A DNA stretch of 19,983 nucleotides, taken from contig CAZYXU010000055.1 in the NCBI GenBank assembly GCA_964650945.1, forward strand, positions 1 through 19,983. The letters run 5' to 3'. The position numbers and the translations under genes were made by a program. The notes beneath the pieces are model-generated. The model worked only from the letters and a program-made list of their open reading frames with translations. It was not told the DNA's origin and ran no database searches. Numbering within the stretch: position 1 is the stretch's first letter; each line of letters begins with the position of its first letter. The DNA comes from JAXGPF01 sp964650945. Lineage in GTDB: Bacteria; Verrucomicrobiota; Kiritimatiellia; JAAZAB01. This document shows positions 1 to 7,108 of the stretch, in pieces.

Positions 1-22
1 GGCGGCGATAAACTCAAAAATA

Positions 23-394
23 ATGCTTCCCATATCTCCACCCCTGCGCGATAAAAGCATCGGGGTGGACGCCATTGTTCTGCCGAAAACGAGTGATAGA
101 AATTTCTTGCTGAATCGGCAAAGCGCCCCCCTGGTCAGTGAACGCAAATACACTATTAAAGAGGCCTGCGGGAAAATGGGGGTTGGCGAGACGACGCTAC
201 GGGCAATAATCAAAGCGGGGGGCATTGCAGTGCTTACAATTGGCGGAAAGCACCTGCTTCTGGAACGGGATGTGGAAAATTATTTAAAGGCGCATTATGG
301 CGCCATCAGGGAAGTCAAGGTGGAGACCAGCAGGTTGGCCCCGTTACCCGATAATATTGCCAACTCAGATTTGATTAAGAAGAAGACGGGATGA
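23..394 (+). CDS. Excisionase-like helix-turn-helix DNA-binding protein
   Basis: This 123-residue protein carries a MerR/excisionase-type helix-turn-helix domain at about residues 43-92. It begins with YTIKEACGKMGVGETTLRA, continues with a basic wing (TIGGKHLLLERD) and ends with the usual VENYLKAHY helix. Proteins of this family bind DNA beside attachment sites and bias integrase toward excision, or act as small regulators of mobile elements. Its stop codon overlaps the start of the downstream integrase (ATGA), so the two are translationally coupled, which supports a recombination directionality role. The first 40 residues look unlike the family, and the ATG at 23 has no clear ribosome binding site, so the true start could lie downstream. 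Base composition is more AT-rich than the genes right of the tRNA, as expected for acquired DNA. The domain call is fairly sure; excisionase function is inferred from context. Confidence 0.72.
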   Translation: MLPISPPLRDKSIGVDAIVLPKTSDRNFLLNRQSAPLVSERKYTIKEACGKMGVGETTLRAIIKAGGIAVLTIGGKHLLLERDVENYLKAHYGAIREVKVETSRLAPLPDNIANSDLIKKKTG

Positions 395-1563
395 AAAACC
401 ATGGACTAATTAAAGACGTGCGCCCTGGACGTAATGGGGAATATTACGTCAGGATTCAGGTCGGCGGGATCAGGAAGCGCTTCACGCTTTCCAGGAACAA
501 GCGGCAATCGGAAGAAATGCTCAGGGAACTGGAAAGGAATATTCTTGCCGGCAAATTACCCTTCGCCCGCCAGGAGACCACGCAGATTGTCGCCTCGGAT
601 GGGTCACGGGACATGCGGATTGAAGAACTGGTGGTCAGGCATCTGGAATGGGTCAAAGCCAACCGGGCGGCGGGGACTTTCGGCAACCGCAAGTTATTTG
701 CCAATCAGTTTCTCGAATTCATCCGGGAATACATGCCGCAAGGCTCCTGCATGGTCTCGCAAGTAACCCGCCCCACCCTTTCGGATTTCCACGTTTGGGC
801 TAGGAAGCGCCACGGCAGGAATGCGAACGCCGGCAACGAGGCGTTGGTCAGCGTGAAGGCGATGTTCAACTGGGCTGTCAAGGAGGAGGTCTGCGACCAC
901 AACATCCGGGCATTCCCGCCGATTACCCGGTTGCCGCCTGAAACCCGGACTTTCAGCGATGATGAGTTGAGGAGGCTGCTCGCCATCCTACCGGATGATT
1001 TCAGGGACGTCGTCGAGTTCGGTGTTTTGACCGGACTGCGTCCCAAGGAATTAAGGGAATTGAAGTGGCAAAACGTCATGGACGCAGGCGAACGCAAGGT
1101 CATTCGCATTGAGCACCACAAGACGTCAAGCACGGCTAGAATCCACAAGCCCCGTTCCGTTCCGTTGAACAAGCGGGCGGAAGAGATTGTTTCCCGCCAG
1201 AAGATATTGCACCCTCATTCCGAAAGCGTTTTCATCAACACGAATGGATTGCCCTATACAAAGAGCGCCCTGTTCCACCGTCTTCAACGCTGGTGCAAAA
1301 AGGAAAAGATCCACGGCATGCCCTATTCCCTGCGCCACACCTTTGGGACCATGCAAGCGCAGTGCAAGACGAACCAGGCGGTCATTTCACAGGTCATGGG
1401 GCACACATCGTTGCAGACGACCGCACGGTACATCAGCAACAACACGAACTCCCACTTCCAAGCCGTAGACGATGCCGAAAAACAGATGGAATCCGTCCTG
1501 TCCGCGCCCTGCAGAATGCAAAACGGAGACAAAAGTGGTCGCGAAAGTGGTCGCGGAAGGTAA
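391..1563 (+). CDS. Tyrosine-family site-specific integrase
   Basis: This is a 390-residue tyrosine recombinase of normal phage or island integrase length. A core-binding (SAM-like) domain spans about residues 75-175 and the catalytic domain about 185-355. Visible catalytic residues are Arg217 (TGLRPKE), a likely Lys244 (HHKT), Arg315 (YSLRHTFGT), His338 (VMGHTS) and the nucleophile Tyr347 (TARYI). The position often held by the first histidine of HxxR is Tyr312, a common variant. The enzyme would cut and rejoin attachment sites to integrate or excise the element. It overlaps the excisionase-like gene by 4 bp and ends 55 bp before the 3' end of a tRNA-Ala gene, the classic arrangement for a tRNA-integrated island. 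The last 12 residues are encoded by a 12-bp tandem repeat. The gene looks intact; the rest of the element lies left of the window. Confidence 0.95.
   Translation: MKNHGLIKDVRPGRNGEYYVRIQVGGIRKRFTLSRNKRQSEEMLRELERNILAGKLPFARQETTQIVASDGSRDMRIEELVVRHLEWVKANRAAGTFGNRKLFANQFLEFIREYMPQGSCMVSQVTRPTLSDFHVWARKRHGRNANAGNEALVSVKAMFNWAVKEEVCDHNIRAFPPITRLPPETRTFSDDELRRLLAILPDDFRDVVEFGVLTGLRPKELRELKWQNVMDAGERKVIRIEHHKTSSTARIHKPRSVPLNKRAEEIVSRQKILHPHSESVFINTNGLPYTKSALFHRLQRWCKKEKIHGMPYSLRHTFGTMQAQCKTNQAVISQVMGHTSLQTTARYISNNTNSHFQAVDDAEKQMESVLSAPCRMQNGDKSGRESGRGR
1532..1555. repeat. Two tandem 12-bp direct repeats at the integrase 3' end
   Basis: The 12-mer AAAGTGGTCGCG occurs twice back to back, at 1532-1543 and 1544-1555. 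It lies inside the last codons of the integrase and about 65 bp from the tRNA 3' end. Direct repeats at this distance from an attachment core can be integrase arm-type or excisionase binding sites. The repeat itself is seen directly; the role is inferred. Confidence 0.5.
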
Positions 1564-1582
1564 AAACCGCCGAAAATACGGT

Positions 1583-1595
1583 GGCGATTATCGCC
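1583..1595. repeat. Short inverted repeat between integrase and tRNA
   Basis: GGCGAT and ATCGCC flank a single T, giving a perfect 6-bp inverted repeat. It sits 20 bp after the integrase stop and 24 bp before the tRNA 3' end. There is no U-tract, so it is a poor intrinsic terminator. It could be part of the recombinase binding region, but this is only position-based inference. Confidence 0.3.
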
Positions 1596-1618
1596 GTAAG
1601 TCGTTGATTACAAAGGGG

Positions 1619-1691
1619 TGGAGCGGAGGAGATTCGAACTCCCGACCCCCACGTTGCGAACGTGATGCTCTACCAACTGAGCTACCGCCCC
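1619..1691 (-). tRNA. tRNA-Ala (anticodon CGC)
   Basis: The minus strand folds into a complete 73-nt cloverleaf. The acceptor stem is GGGGCGG paired with CCGCTCC, the D arm GCTC-AGTTGGTA-GAGC, the anticodon stem TCACG/CGTGG with loop TTCGCAA, the variable loop GGGTC, the T arm GGGAG-TTCGAAT-CTCCT, and the discriminator is A73. The loop gives anticodon CGC, which reads GCG (Ala). The acceptor stem contains G3:U70, the main identity element for alanyl-tRNA synthetase, independently confirming the assignment. CCA is not encoded. The 3' end faces the integrase, so this is the probable attachment site of the element to the left. It starts 27 bp after the stop of a small ORF on the same strand and may share its transcript. 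Confidence 0.97.
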
Positions 1692-1718
1692 TCTTTGCGC
1701 CAAACCACCGTCAAAACA

Positions 1719-1853
1719 TCAAACGCTTTGAACTGACGCCGCTGACTGCTGCTTGGCCAGTTTTTTCTCTTTGCGCTTTTGGAGTTTGTCTTTCAAACTC
1801 AATTTCGGCTTGTTGCTGTGGCCGACGTTGCCTCTGTCCATGCCCTTTGCCAT
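1719..1853 (-). CDS. Small basic protein, 44 residues, function unknown
   Basis: A short ORF encodes 44 residues beginning MAKGMDRGNVGHSNKPKLSL and followed by a lysine-rich helix (KDKLQKRKEKKLAKQQ). The ATG at 1853 is preceded by GGGAGG at 5-nt spacing, the best ribosome binding site in this part of the window, and a promoter lies about 55 bp upstream. The start resembles small uncharacterised bacterial proteins that begin MAKG and are rich in Lys and Asn; it also recalls small ribosome-associated basic proteins, but I cannot identify it. A nucleic-acid or ribosome-associated role is inference from charge only. The stop lies 27 bp upstream of the tRNA-Ala 5' end on the same strand, with no room for a separate tRNA promoter outside this ORF, so co-transcription is likely. 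Confidence 0.6.
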   Translation of the reverse strand: MAKGMDRGNVGHSNKPKLSLKDKLQKRKEKKLAKQQSAASVQSV

Positions 1854-1907
1854 ATGCGCCTCCCGTGGTCTGATAAAAAAAAACACTGGGTCGCAAAAAC
1901 AGGCCGT

Positions 1908-1935
1908 ATTATCGCCAACCGCCCGGCAGTGTCAA
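1908..1935 (-). promoter_or_regulatory. Probable sigma-70 promoter for small ORF and tRNA-Ala
   Basis: On the minus strand a perfect -35 box TTGACA (1935-1930) is followed after 16 bp by GATAAT (1913-1908), a 5/6 match to the -10 consensus. It lies just after the stop of the amidohydrolase gene. Predicted transcription starts near 1900, giving a leader of about 47 nt before the small ORF. That leader contains a run of nine T residues (1883-1875), without a convincing stem before it. Confidence 0.6.
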
Positions 1936-1947
1936 ATAAAAACGCCG

Positions 1948-2835
1948 TCAAAGCTCCAGCAAACGCGCGGCATTTTCGCGGGCGACTTTGCGGAAAACCG
2001 GCTCGGAAATCCGTTTTTCATCGCATAACTGCCGCAACAGGTCCACCAGCGGCGTCGGGGTTTCGGGATAGCTGATATCGGTGCCGAAAAACAGCCGGTC
2101 CTGGAATTCGTCAAGGAAACGCCCGGCATAATCCAGGTCGCGCTGCAATGCGTTGCACCCGCTGCCGGCGGACAAATCGCCCAGGAGGTTGGGATAGCGC
2201 CGCATGAGTTTAGGCACCACGCCTTCTTCCCGGATGGGCGAATTGGGATAGCCATAACGCGCGCCCGGCGTTTCCAGGCGGCCGATTTCCGCCCAGAACG
2301 TCTGGGAATGGCCGAGGAACTTTAATTTCGGAAAACGCTGCAGGCTGCATTCCAGGCCGGGCAAACCGGGCTCGTCATACAGGCCGTACATCCCCCCAAG
2401 CTGCGCGGCCAGGTGGAAGGTCAGCGGCAGGCCGGTTTTTTGCGCATGCTTGAATAGGTTTTGCACCATGGGGTGCAGGATGGGCATATTGGCGCATACT
2501 TCGCCGATACCCTTGCAGCCCAGGTCGCGGTAATAACTCATGAGTTCGCCCAGCGGCGCGTCATGGGAATTGCTCATGGCGCGTGGGTCTATATTGCAGA
2601 ATGGCACGAAACGGCCGGGATATTTCCGGCAGACATCCAGAATTTCCTCGTTGGACTGCGGCATATGGGCGCATTCCGGATTGACGCCGGGGAGCAGGAC
2701 GGCACATTCGATGTCGAGCTGATCGTAGCGGGCGATCAACTGCTCCGGCAGGGTATAGGCGTGCGCGCCGCGCTTGTGATGCGGCGGGCTGACATGCACG
2801 CGGGTATGGCCATGGATGTCTATGAACGTGCGCAT
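1948..2835 (-). CDS. Amidohydrolase family protein (PF04909 type)
   Basis: This is a 295-residue TIM-barrel metal-dependent hydrolase of the amidohydrolase-2 family. The N-terminal metal motif is HGH (His8, His10), followed by Glu112 in GIGEV, His141 in TFHLA, His176 in LGHSQ and the catalytic-type Asp253 in FGTDIS. PF04909 members hydrolyse lactones (for example fuconolactone-type sugar lactones) or decarboxylate, and the sequence alone does not fix the substrate. It is a paralogue of the amidohydrolase at 4896-5786: both share a C-terminal block of the form D-[LI]-SAGSGC-x-AL and EFQDR before the metal aspartate. There is no signal peptide, so it is cytoplasmic. Upstream lies a 145-bp repeat-rich spacer, so its expression may be partly separate from the esterase gene. 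The ATG at 2835 has a modest GGAAAGAG site. Confidence 0.88.
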   Translation of the reverse strand: MRTFIDIHGHTRVHVSPPHHKRGAHAYTLPEQLIARYDQLDIECAVLLPGVNPECAHMPQSNEEILDVCRKYPGRFVPFCNIDPRAMSNSHDAPLGELMSYYRDLGCKGIGEVCANMPILHPMVQNLFKHAQKTGLPLTFHLAAQLGGMYGLYDEPGLPGLECSLQRFPKLKFLGHSQTFWAEIGRLETPGARYGYPNSPIREEGVVPKLMRRYPNLLGDLSAGSGCNALQRDLDYAGRFLDEFQDRLFFGTDISYPETPTPLVDLLRQLCDEKRISEPVFRKVARENAARLLEL

Positions 2836-2866
2836 GCAACTCTTTCCAATGAGTCTCTTTCAAAAG

Positions 2867-2894
2867 TGTTCAGTGTTCGGTGTTCAGTGTTCGG
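2867..2894. repeat. Heptamer tandem array (TGTTCRG)x4
   Basis: Four 7-bp units alternate TGTTCAG and TGTTCGG without interruption. The same heptamers occur at 12346-12380 and 12621-12648, so this is a dispersed family and not local slippage. It lies in the spacer between two minus-strand genes, 31 bp upstream of the amidohydrolase start. Confidence 0.85.
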
Positions 2895-2950
2895 CGCCTG
2901 AAATTTAATAGCAACGTAACACCTTGATCTTGTGTTGTTTGCAATCATGC

Positions 2951-2978
2951 TGAATTCTGACTTCTGAATCCTGAATTC
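2951..2978. repeat. Heptamer tandem array of TGAATTC-like units x4
   Basis: The units are TGAATTC, TGACTTC, TGAATCC and TGAATTC, all exactly 7 bp and in phase. The array ends 2 bp before the stop codon of the esterase gene. Together with the TGTTCRG array it fills most of this spacer; the 56 bp between them (2895-2950) show no ORF or recognisable signal. Confidence 0.75.
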
Positions 2979-2980
2979 AT

Positions 2981-4879
2981 TCAAAACGTGAGTTTTGAAA
3001 TTTGCTCCAATGAATGGACGCGTTTGATTAAATGCCTTTGGCCGAGTTTTTGGTAAAGTTTTTCTGTCCAGCGGTACGCCGCCGGCGTCTTGCCGACCAA
3101 CGTGATCGGGCGCGGATAAAGCAGCGCCAGGTTGTGCGGTAAATCGCCGATCCGGAGAATTCCCGGAAATTCCGGCGTTGCGGGATTCGCATGGGAGGCC
3201 GGCAAATCGGCCAGCACTACGCCGGCAATGGCGGGGTCCAGGATGGCGGCGTAAATGGCCAGCACGGCCGTGTCCCCTGCCCCATACAACGTCACGCCGC
3301 GGACAAACGGCTGTTGCCGGAGGATGGCGATGCCATCCAGCAAATCCGCCACCTGGCGTTCCGGCAGGGTCTGGCCCAGCAACGGATAACTGCGCCGGAG
3401 CGTCCAGAGATAGCCCGGGCCGACCGAGGTGGCGGCGGTGTTGCGGACTTCCACGCAGGCCGTGCCGACTCCCGCGGGCGCCGGCGGCCGGCAGCGGCCG
3501 TAATGGCCGCTGGGCGCGGAATCCGGCAGCGCGAAGGCCAGGATGGGGCAACCGGGCTGATCGGCCGGCCGGATCACCCGCGTCCGCAACTCCAGCCCAT
3601 CGGCGTTTTTAAAGATATAACTGCTGTATTGCAGGTTGTTCTGCTGGCGGCCGTCATCGCGGAACTCGAGCAGAACGGGGCTGGCTTGGGCGGGCACATG
3701 CCGGAATGTCAGCCGCCGCAGGCGGGTTACGGCCTGGCGCCGGCAAACGGCCCATTGCGCGCGGGTATGCACTACTGGCGGCTGCGCCGGTTTAACCAGC
3801 AGGGTGTCCACCACCCGCATGGAGTCATGTCGCGGCGGCTTGCCCTTGAATGCCAGCAGATTCTTTTCCGGCTCAAAATAGTCGGTGACATCATCCGTCA
3901 CCGGATGCGGATCGTTCTGCAGGTGCTGGTTGAACCAGGTGAACACCGCCTGGCGGATTTTCCGCGTGTAGCCGTGCGGGGTGAGGTCTTCCACCAGCCG
4001 CACCTTGCCGGCCGCGCCCAGCGCGGCATATTGATGGTGAATGCGGTGGAACGCTTCCCGGAACGCATAAGGCCGCCAGAGCAAATCTTCCGTGCCGGCC
4101 GCGATCAACAGCGGTCGCGGCGCGATCAGGGCGCCGAGGTCCGGGGTGCACCACCGGTAATAATTAATCCAGAAGGCGCAATCGCAATGGCCGTCCGTAC
4201 AGCGGTCCGCGATCAATTGTTCAATACTGCCGGTCTGGCAGACCGGCGCGATGCAGCGCACGCGCTCATCCGCGGCGCCGAGGAACCAGGCCATGGCGCC
4301 GCCGCCGCTGATGCCGGTGACGCCCAGCCGGCCGGGGTCCACGTCCGGCCGGCTGACCAGGTAATCCAGCGCCCGCATGGCGTTCCAGACTTCCGTGCCG
4401 GCGGGGGTATACCCGCGACTGTACCAATCCCAGCGCCCGTGGCTATATGTGCCGTGATGCAGCCCCTGCGCCTCGCCCAGTTGGATCGGGTCGAGCACCA
4501 GGGCAATGTAGCCATGCTGCGCGAACCAGCGCGGATTGGCCTGGTAGGGCTGATTGCATTTGCCCTTGGAATGCCCGCAGAGATACAGCACCGCCGGCAG
4601 GCGGCCGGCCGTATTTGCAGGCCGGTAGAGATTACCCGGCACATAGGCGCCGGGCAGGCTCTGGAAATGCAGTTTTTCCACCACGTAATCCGCGCGTTTC
4701 AGCGACCCGGTGACTGCTGCACGCAGCGGCGTCCGGTCCGGGAGCGGGTGGAGCCCCAGCATTTCCAGCCACATCGCCCGCCGCGCCGGCAGTGTGCGCC
4801 GCCAATCGTTCTTGAGCAGCGGGCCGGCCAGGGCAGACGACGACAGTTGATGCGCTTGGCGGCAGATGGATTTATACAT
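2981..4879 (-). CDS. Two-domain alpha/beta hydrolase, acetylxylan-esterase-like
   Basis: This 632-residue protein has an N-terminal alpha/beta-hydrolase core (about 60-320) of the acetylxylan esterase / dienelactone hydrolase kind. The nucleophile elbow is GISGGGA with Ser191; the likely acid is Asp265 (AGTEDLLW) and the base His302 (TPHGYT). An oxyanion-region motif LCGHSKGK lies near residue 100. The C-terminal part (about 400-620) looks like a second hydrolase core, but its elbow reads LYGAGDTA, with Gly where Ser should be, so it is probably not catalytic. I see no signal peptide, so deacylation of sugar esters would take place in the cytoplasm. It follows the amidohydrolase at 4896-5786 by 16 bp and is almost certainly co-transcribed with it. 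The ATG at 4879 has no strong ribosome binding site. The exact ester substrate is unknown. Confidence 0.82.
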   Translation of the reverse strand: MYKSICRQAHQLSSSALAGPLLKNDWRRTLPARRAMWLEMLGLHPLPDRTPLRAAVTGSLKRADYVVEKLHFQSLPGAYVPGNLYRPANTAGRLPAVLYLCGHSKGKCNQPYQANPRWFAQHGYIALVLDPIQLGEAQGLHHGTYSHGRWDWYSRGYTPAGTEVWNAMRALDYLVSRPDVDPGRLGVTGISGGGAMAWFLGAADERVRCIAPVCQTGSIEQLIADRCTDGHCDCAFWINYYRWCTPDLGALIAPRPLLIAAGTEDLLWRPYAFREAFHRIHHQYAALGAAGKVRLVEDLTPHGYTRKIRQAVFTWFNQHLQNDPHPVTDDVTDYFEPEKNLLAFKGKPPRHDSMRVVDTLLVKPAQPPVVHTRAQWAVCRRQAVTRLRRLTFRHVPAQASPVLLEFRDDGRQQNNLQYSSYIFKNADGLELRTRVIRPADQPGCPILAFALPDSAPSGHYGRCRPPAPAGVGTACVEVRNTAATSVGPGYLWTLRRSYPLLGQTLPERQVADLLDGIAILRQQPFVRGVTLYGAGDTAVLAIYAAILDPAIAGVVLADLPASHANPATPEFPGILRIGDLPHNLALLYPRPITLVGKTPAAYRWTEKLYQKLGQRHLIKRVHSLEQISKLTF

Positions 4880-4895
4880 GACCCGGGGTCACGGT

Positions 4896-5786
4896 TCAGG
4901 AGTTTGCGTTGCCGCCCAGCGGCGCGAGTTTCAAGGCATTGCCGGCGTAGATTTTATCCAGGACGGTCTGCGGCAGGTTCAGGCTGTTGATGAGTTCCTG
5001 ATGCACGTTGTCGAAATAATCGCGGGCATAGAGGACGCGGTCCTGGAATTCCAGCAGGAACTCGCGGGCAAATTCCGGGTCGCGGGACAGGGCTCCACAG
5101 CCCGAGCCCGCGGAGATGTCGCAATACAGGTTGGGATATTTGCGCAGATATTCCACCACCTTGCCCCCGGGCGTCACTTTGCCTTTGGGATAAGACACGG
5201 TCAGGTGCTGACCGTCGCCAGAGATGTTGCCCCAGAATCCGGGCGCATGCCCGAGGAAGATGGTTTCCGGGCAGGCCTGCAGGGCGCGCTCCAGGGGCTC
5301 GATGCCGCCGCCGTACCAGTAGCCGGGGCGCGGATATTTCGGAGCATCGGCGGCCGCTTTATCATAATCCAGGTGCACGGTCACCGGCAGTTTCTTCTGC
5401 CCGCAGAACCGGAACATGCGCAAGGCGTCGGGATTGTCGTACATCATCCGCAGCTTCAATTCGCCGTAAACCTTCACGCCGTGGATGGCGATGGCGGCTT
5501 CCAGCCGGTCGATCGAATCCGGCTGCCGCGGATCGGGCGCGTAGCCCAGGACGAATTTGCCCGGCGCGCGCTGCATATACGAGACGCCCAGGCTGAAGGG
5601 GATCGGACCCGGATTATAGTTCTGCAGGGGTGAAAGCACGCGGTTGGTGCTCGGCGCGTATTCATCCCGGGGAGATTCCCAGGTCAGCAGCCAGGTGGCG
5701 TCAATCTTGTATTGGCGCATGTTGGCTAAAAACTTTTCCAAATCGTGCCCGTGCCAGTCGGGATGGTTATGTGCGTCTATGATCAT
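4896..5786 (-). CDS. Amidohydrolase family protein (PF04909 type), second paralogue
   Basis: This is a 296-residue TIM-barrel amidohydrolase. The motif HNH (His6, His8) opens the barrel; Glu109 follows KVYGE, and His138 (TVHLD), His180 (LGHAP) and Asp256 complete the expected metal and catalytic set. The aspartate lies in YARDYF rather than the common GTD context, so the loop beside the active site differs from its paralogue at 1948-2835. The shared block DISAGSGCGAL and EFQDR shows the two derive from a duplication. Family members include sugar lactonases and decarboxylases. It starts 4 bp after the stop of the DegT-like gene and ends 16 bp before the esterase, inside one tight operon. No signal peptide is present. 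Confidence 0.88.
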   Translation of the reverse strand: MIIDAHNHPDWHGHDLEKFLANMRQYKIDATWLLTWESPRDEYAPSTNRVLSPLQNYNPGPIPFSLGVSYMQRAPGKFVLGYAPDPRQPDSIDRLEAAIAIHGVKVYGELKLRMMYDNPDALRMFRFCGQKKLPVTVHLDYDKAAADAPKYPRPGYWYGGGIEPLERALQACPETIFLGHAPGFWGNISGDGQHLTVSYPKGKVTPGGKVVEYLRKYPNLYCDISAGSGCGALSRDPEFAREFLLEFQDRVLYARDYFDNVHQELINSLNLPQTVLDKIYAGNALKLAPLGGNANS

Positions 5787-5790
5787 GGTA

Positions 5791-7059
5791 TTATTTCCTG
5801 TATGCGGCGGATACCTTGGTGATGGCTTTGACGATGTCGGCGGCTTCCGCCGCGCCCCAGCTTTCCCTCACCACCAGATCGAAATGCTGGTCCAGCGCTG
5901 CCATGACATTGGGGCACGGGAATTTGCGGTCGGGATCGCCCTTGTAAGCCGGCGAACTCCACGGCAGGCGGCTGCTGCCGAACACCTGCTTGTTTTTGAA
6001 CCAATCGTAGTAAGTCGGCGGATTGACGTAACGCGCGCGCGCCAGGACGCCTTCCGCCGCCAGCGCGGCGCAGAAAGTTGCCTTATCGCAGGCCGCCCGC
6101 GCGGCCTGGAAGCGCATCCGCAGGTACCAGTAACTGGGCTCGGCGCCCGCCAATTGCGGCGGCAGGACAGCCAGGCTGTCCTGCGGCAAGCCATCCTGAA
6201 TGCGTTTAACCAGGTCGCGGCGGCGTTGGACGATGCCGGGCAGCTTCTTTAACTGCACGCTGCCAATCACCGCCGACAGGTCGTTCAGGTTGAAATTCAA
6301 GGTAGCCTGGCAACAGGAAGCGCTCTCCGGCAGGCCGAACGGCTTGCCGCGGTCGGACGCGCGCCGGACTTTTTTGTACAATTCCTCGTCCGCGGTCCAG
6401 ACGATCCCGCCCTGGCCGCCGGCGCAGTGGTGCTTGCCGAACATGGTGGAAAAGGCCGCCACATCGCCGAACGTGCCGAGCAATTTGCCGTTGAGTTTGG
6501 CATGATGCGCCTGGGCGCAATCCTCCACCACGGGGATTTTATGCTTGCGCGCCACGCGCATGATGCCTTCCATATCGGCCGGCTCGCCGAAAATATGGGC
6601 CACGACAATGGCGCTGGTGCGCGGTGAGATCAGTTCCTCGATCTGCTCCGGGCCGGGCATGTAAGAGCCCGGGGCGGCGTCGGCGATCATGGGGATGCAA
6701 TTCAGGAGCGGGATGGGCATGATGCCGCCCGGGTCGGTGATGGGGCCGACGATGATTTCGGTGAATGGTTCGGGATCGAGCGCATGCAGGGCCACGTAGA
6801 CGGCCGTGGTGCCGGAGTTGACGGCATCGGCGTAGCCGCCGCCCATGTATTTGGCGAATTCCTCGCAATATTGTTGTTCCGCCGGCCCGCCGTATCCGAA
6901 CGCCTTGCCGCTGGCGATGGCGCTGTCAAACAACGCGTCCACCGCGGCCTTCTCCTCCAGCCCGATCAGGCTGCGCTCCGGCCAGGGGGCGGTGCGGACC
7001 TTGGGTCCGCCGTTAATGGCAAGCTGATCAGGGGCTGCTTTTGATTTTTTTCCGGTCAT
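5791..7059 (-). CDS. DegT/DnrJ/EryC1/StrS-family PLP-dependent enzyme
   Basis: From the ATG at 7059 this is a 422-residue fold-type I PLP enzyme. It shows the family opening (LAINGGPKVR), a substrate-loop region with NSGTTAVYVALHAL, the cofactor-contacting aspartate in VVEDCAQAHH (Asp180) and the presumed PLP lysine in FSTMFGKHHCAGGQGG (Lys209). Members transfer amino groups to keto-sugars or, in some lineages, act on catabolic sugar substrates. Here the catabolic setting argues against a pure sugar-nucleotide pathway, but the substrate is unknown. I chose the start at 7059 because GAAGG lies 7 nt upstream; an ATG at 7083 and a TTG at 7164 are possible but have weaker signals. It overlaps nothing, and the following amidohydrolase begins 4 bp after its stop. 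It lies 101 bp downstream of the AraC-type regulator. Confidence 0.88.
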   Translation of the reverse strand: MTGKKSKAAPDQLAINGGPKVRTAPWPERSLIGLEEKAAVDALFDSAIASGKAFGYGGPAEQQYCEEFAKYMGGGYADAVNSGTTAVYVALHALDPEPFTEIIVGPITDPGGIMPIPLLNCIPMIADAAPGSYMPGPEQIEELISPRTSAIVVAHIFGEPADMEGIMRVARKHKIPVVEDCAQAHHAKLNGKLLGTFGDVAAFSTMFGKHHCAGGQGGIVWTADEELYKKVRRASDRGKPFGLPESASCCQATLNFNLNDLSAVIGSVQLKKLPGIVQRRRDLVKRIQDGLPQDSLAVLPPQLAGAEPSYWYLRMRFQAARAACDKATFCAALAAEGVLARARYVNPPTYYDWFKNKQVFGSSRLPWSSPAYKGDPDRKFPCPNVMAALDQHFDLVVRESWGAAEAADIVKAITKVSAAYRK

Positions 7060-7108
7060 ATTTTTGCCTTCAGTAGTTGTCATGCGGTTAATGCGCCAAT
7101 TGCCGCTT

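Noticed and set aside
1875..1883. T9 run (minus strand) as intrinsic terminator of the long minus-strand gene group
   Set aside because: No stable GC-rich stem precedes it; the only complementary pieces (CACTG/CAGTG) are over 40 nt apart, and it lies downstream of a promoter for the small ORF.
2820..3551. A minus-strand frame that reads through the heptamer spacer
   Set aside because: It spans the spacer and is out of phase with the esterase; the spacer portion is just translated repeat.
3191..4990. A 599-codon plus-strand open frame opposite the esterase
   Set aside because: It is antisense to a protein with a clear catalytic triad, rich in Arg, Gly and Ala, and shows no family motif.
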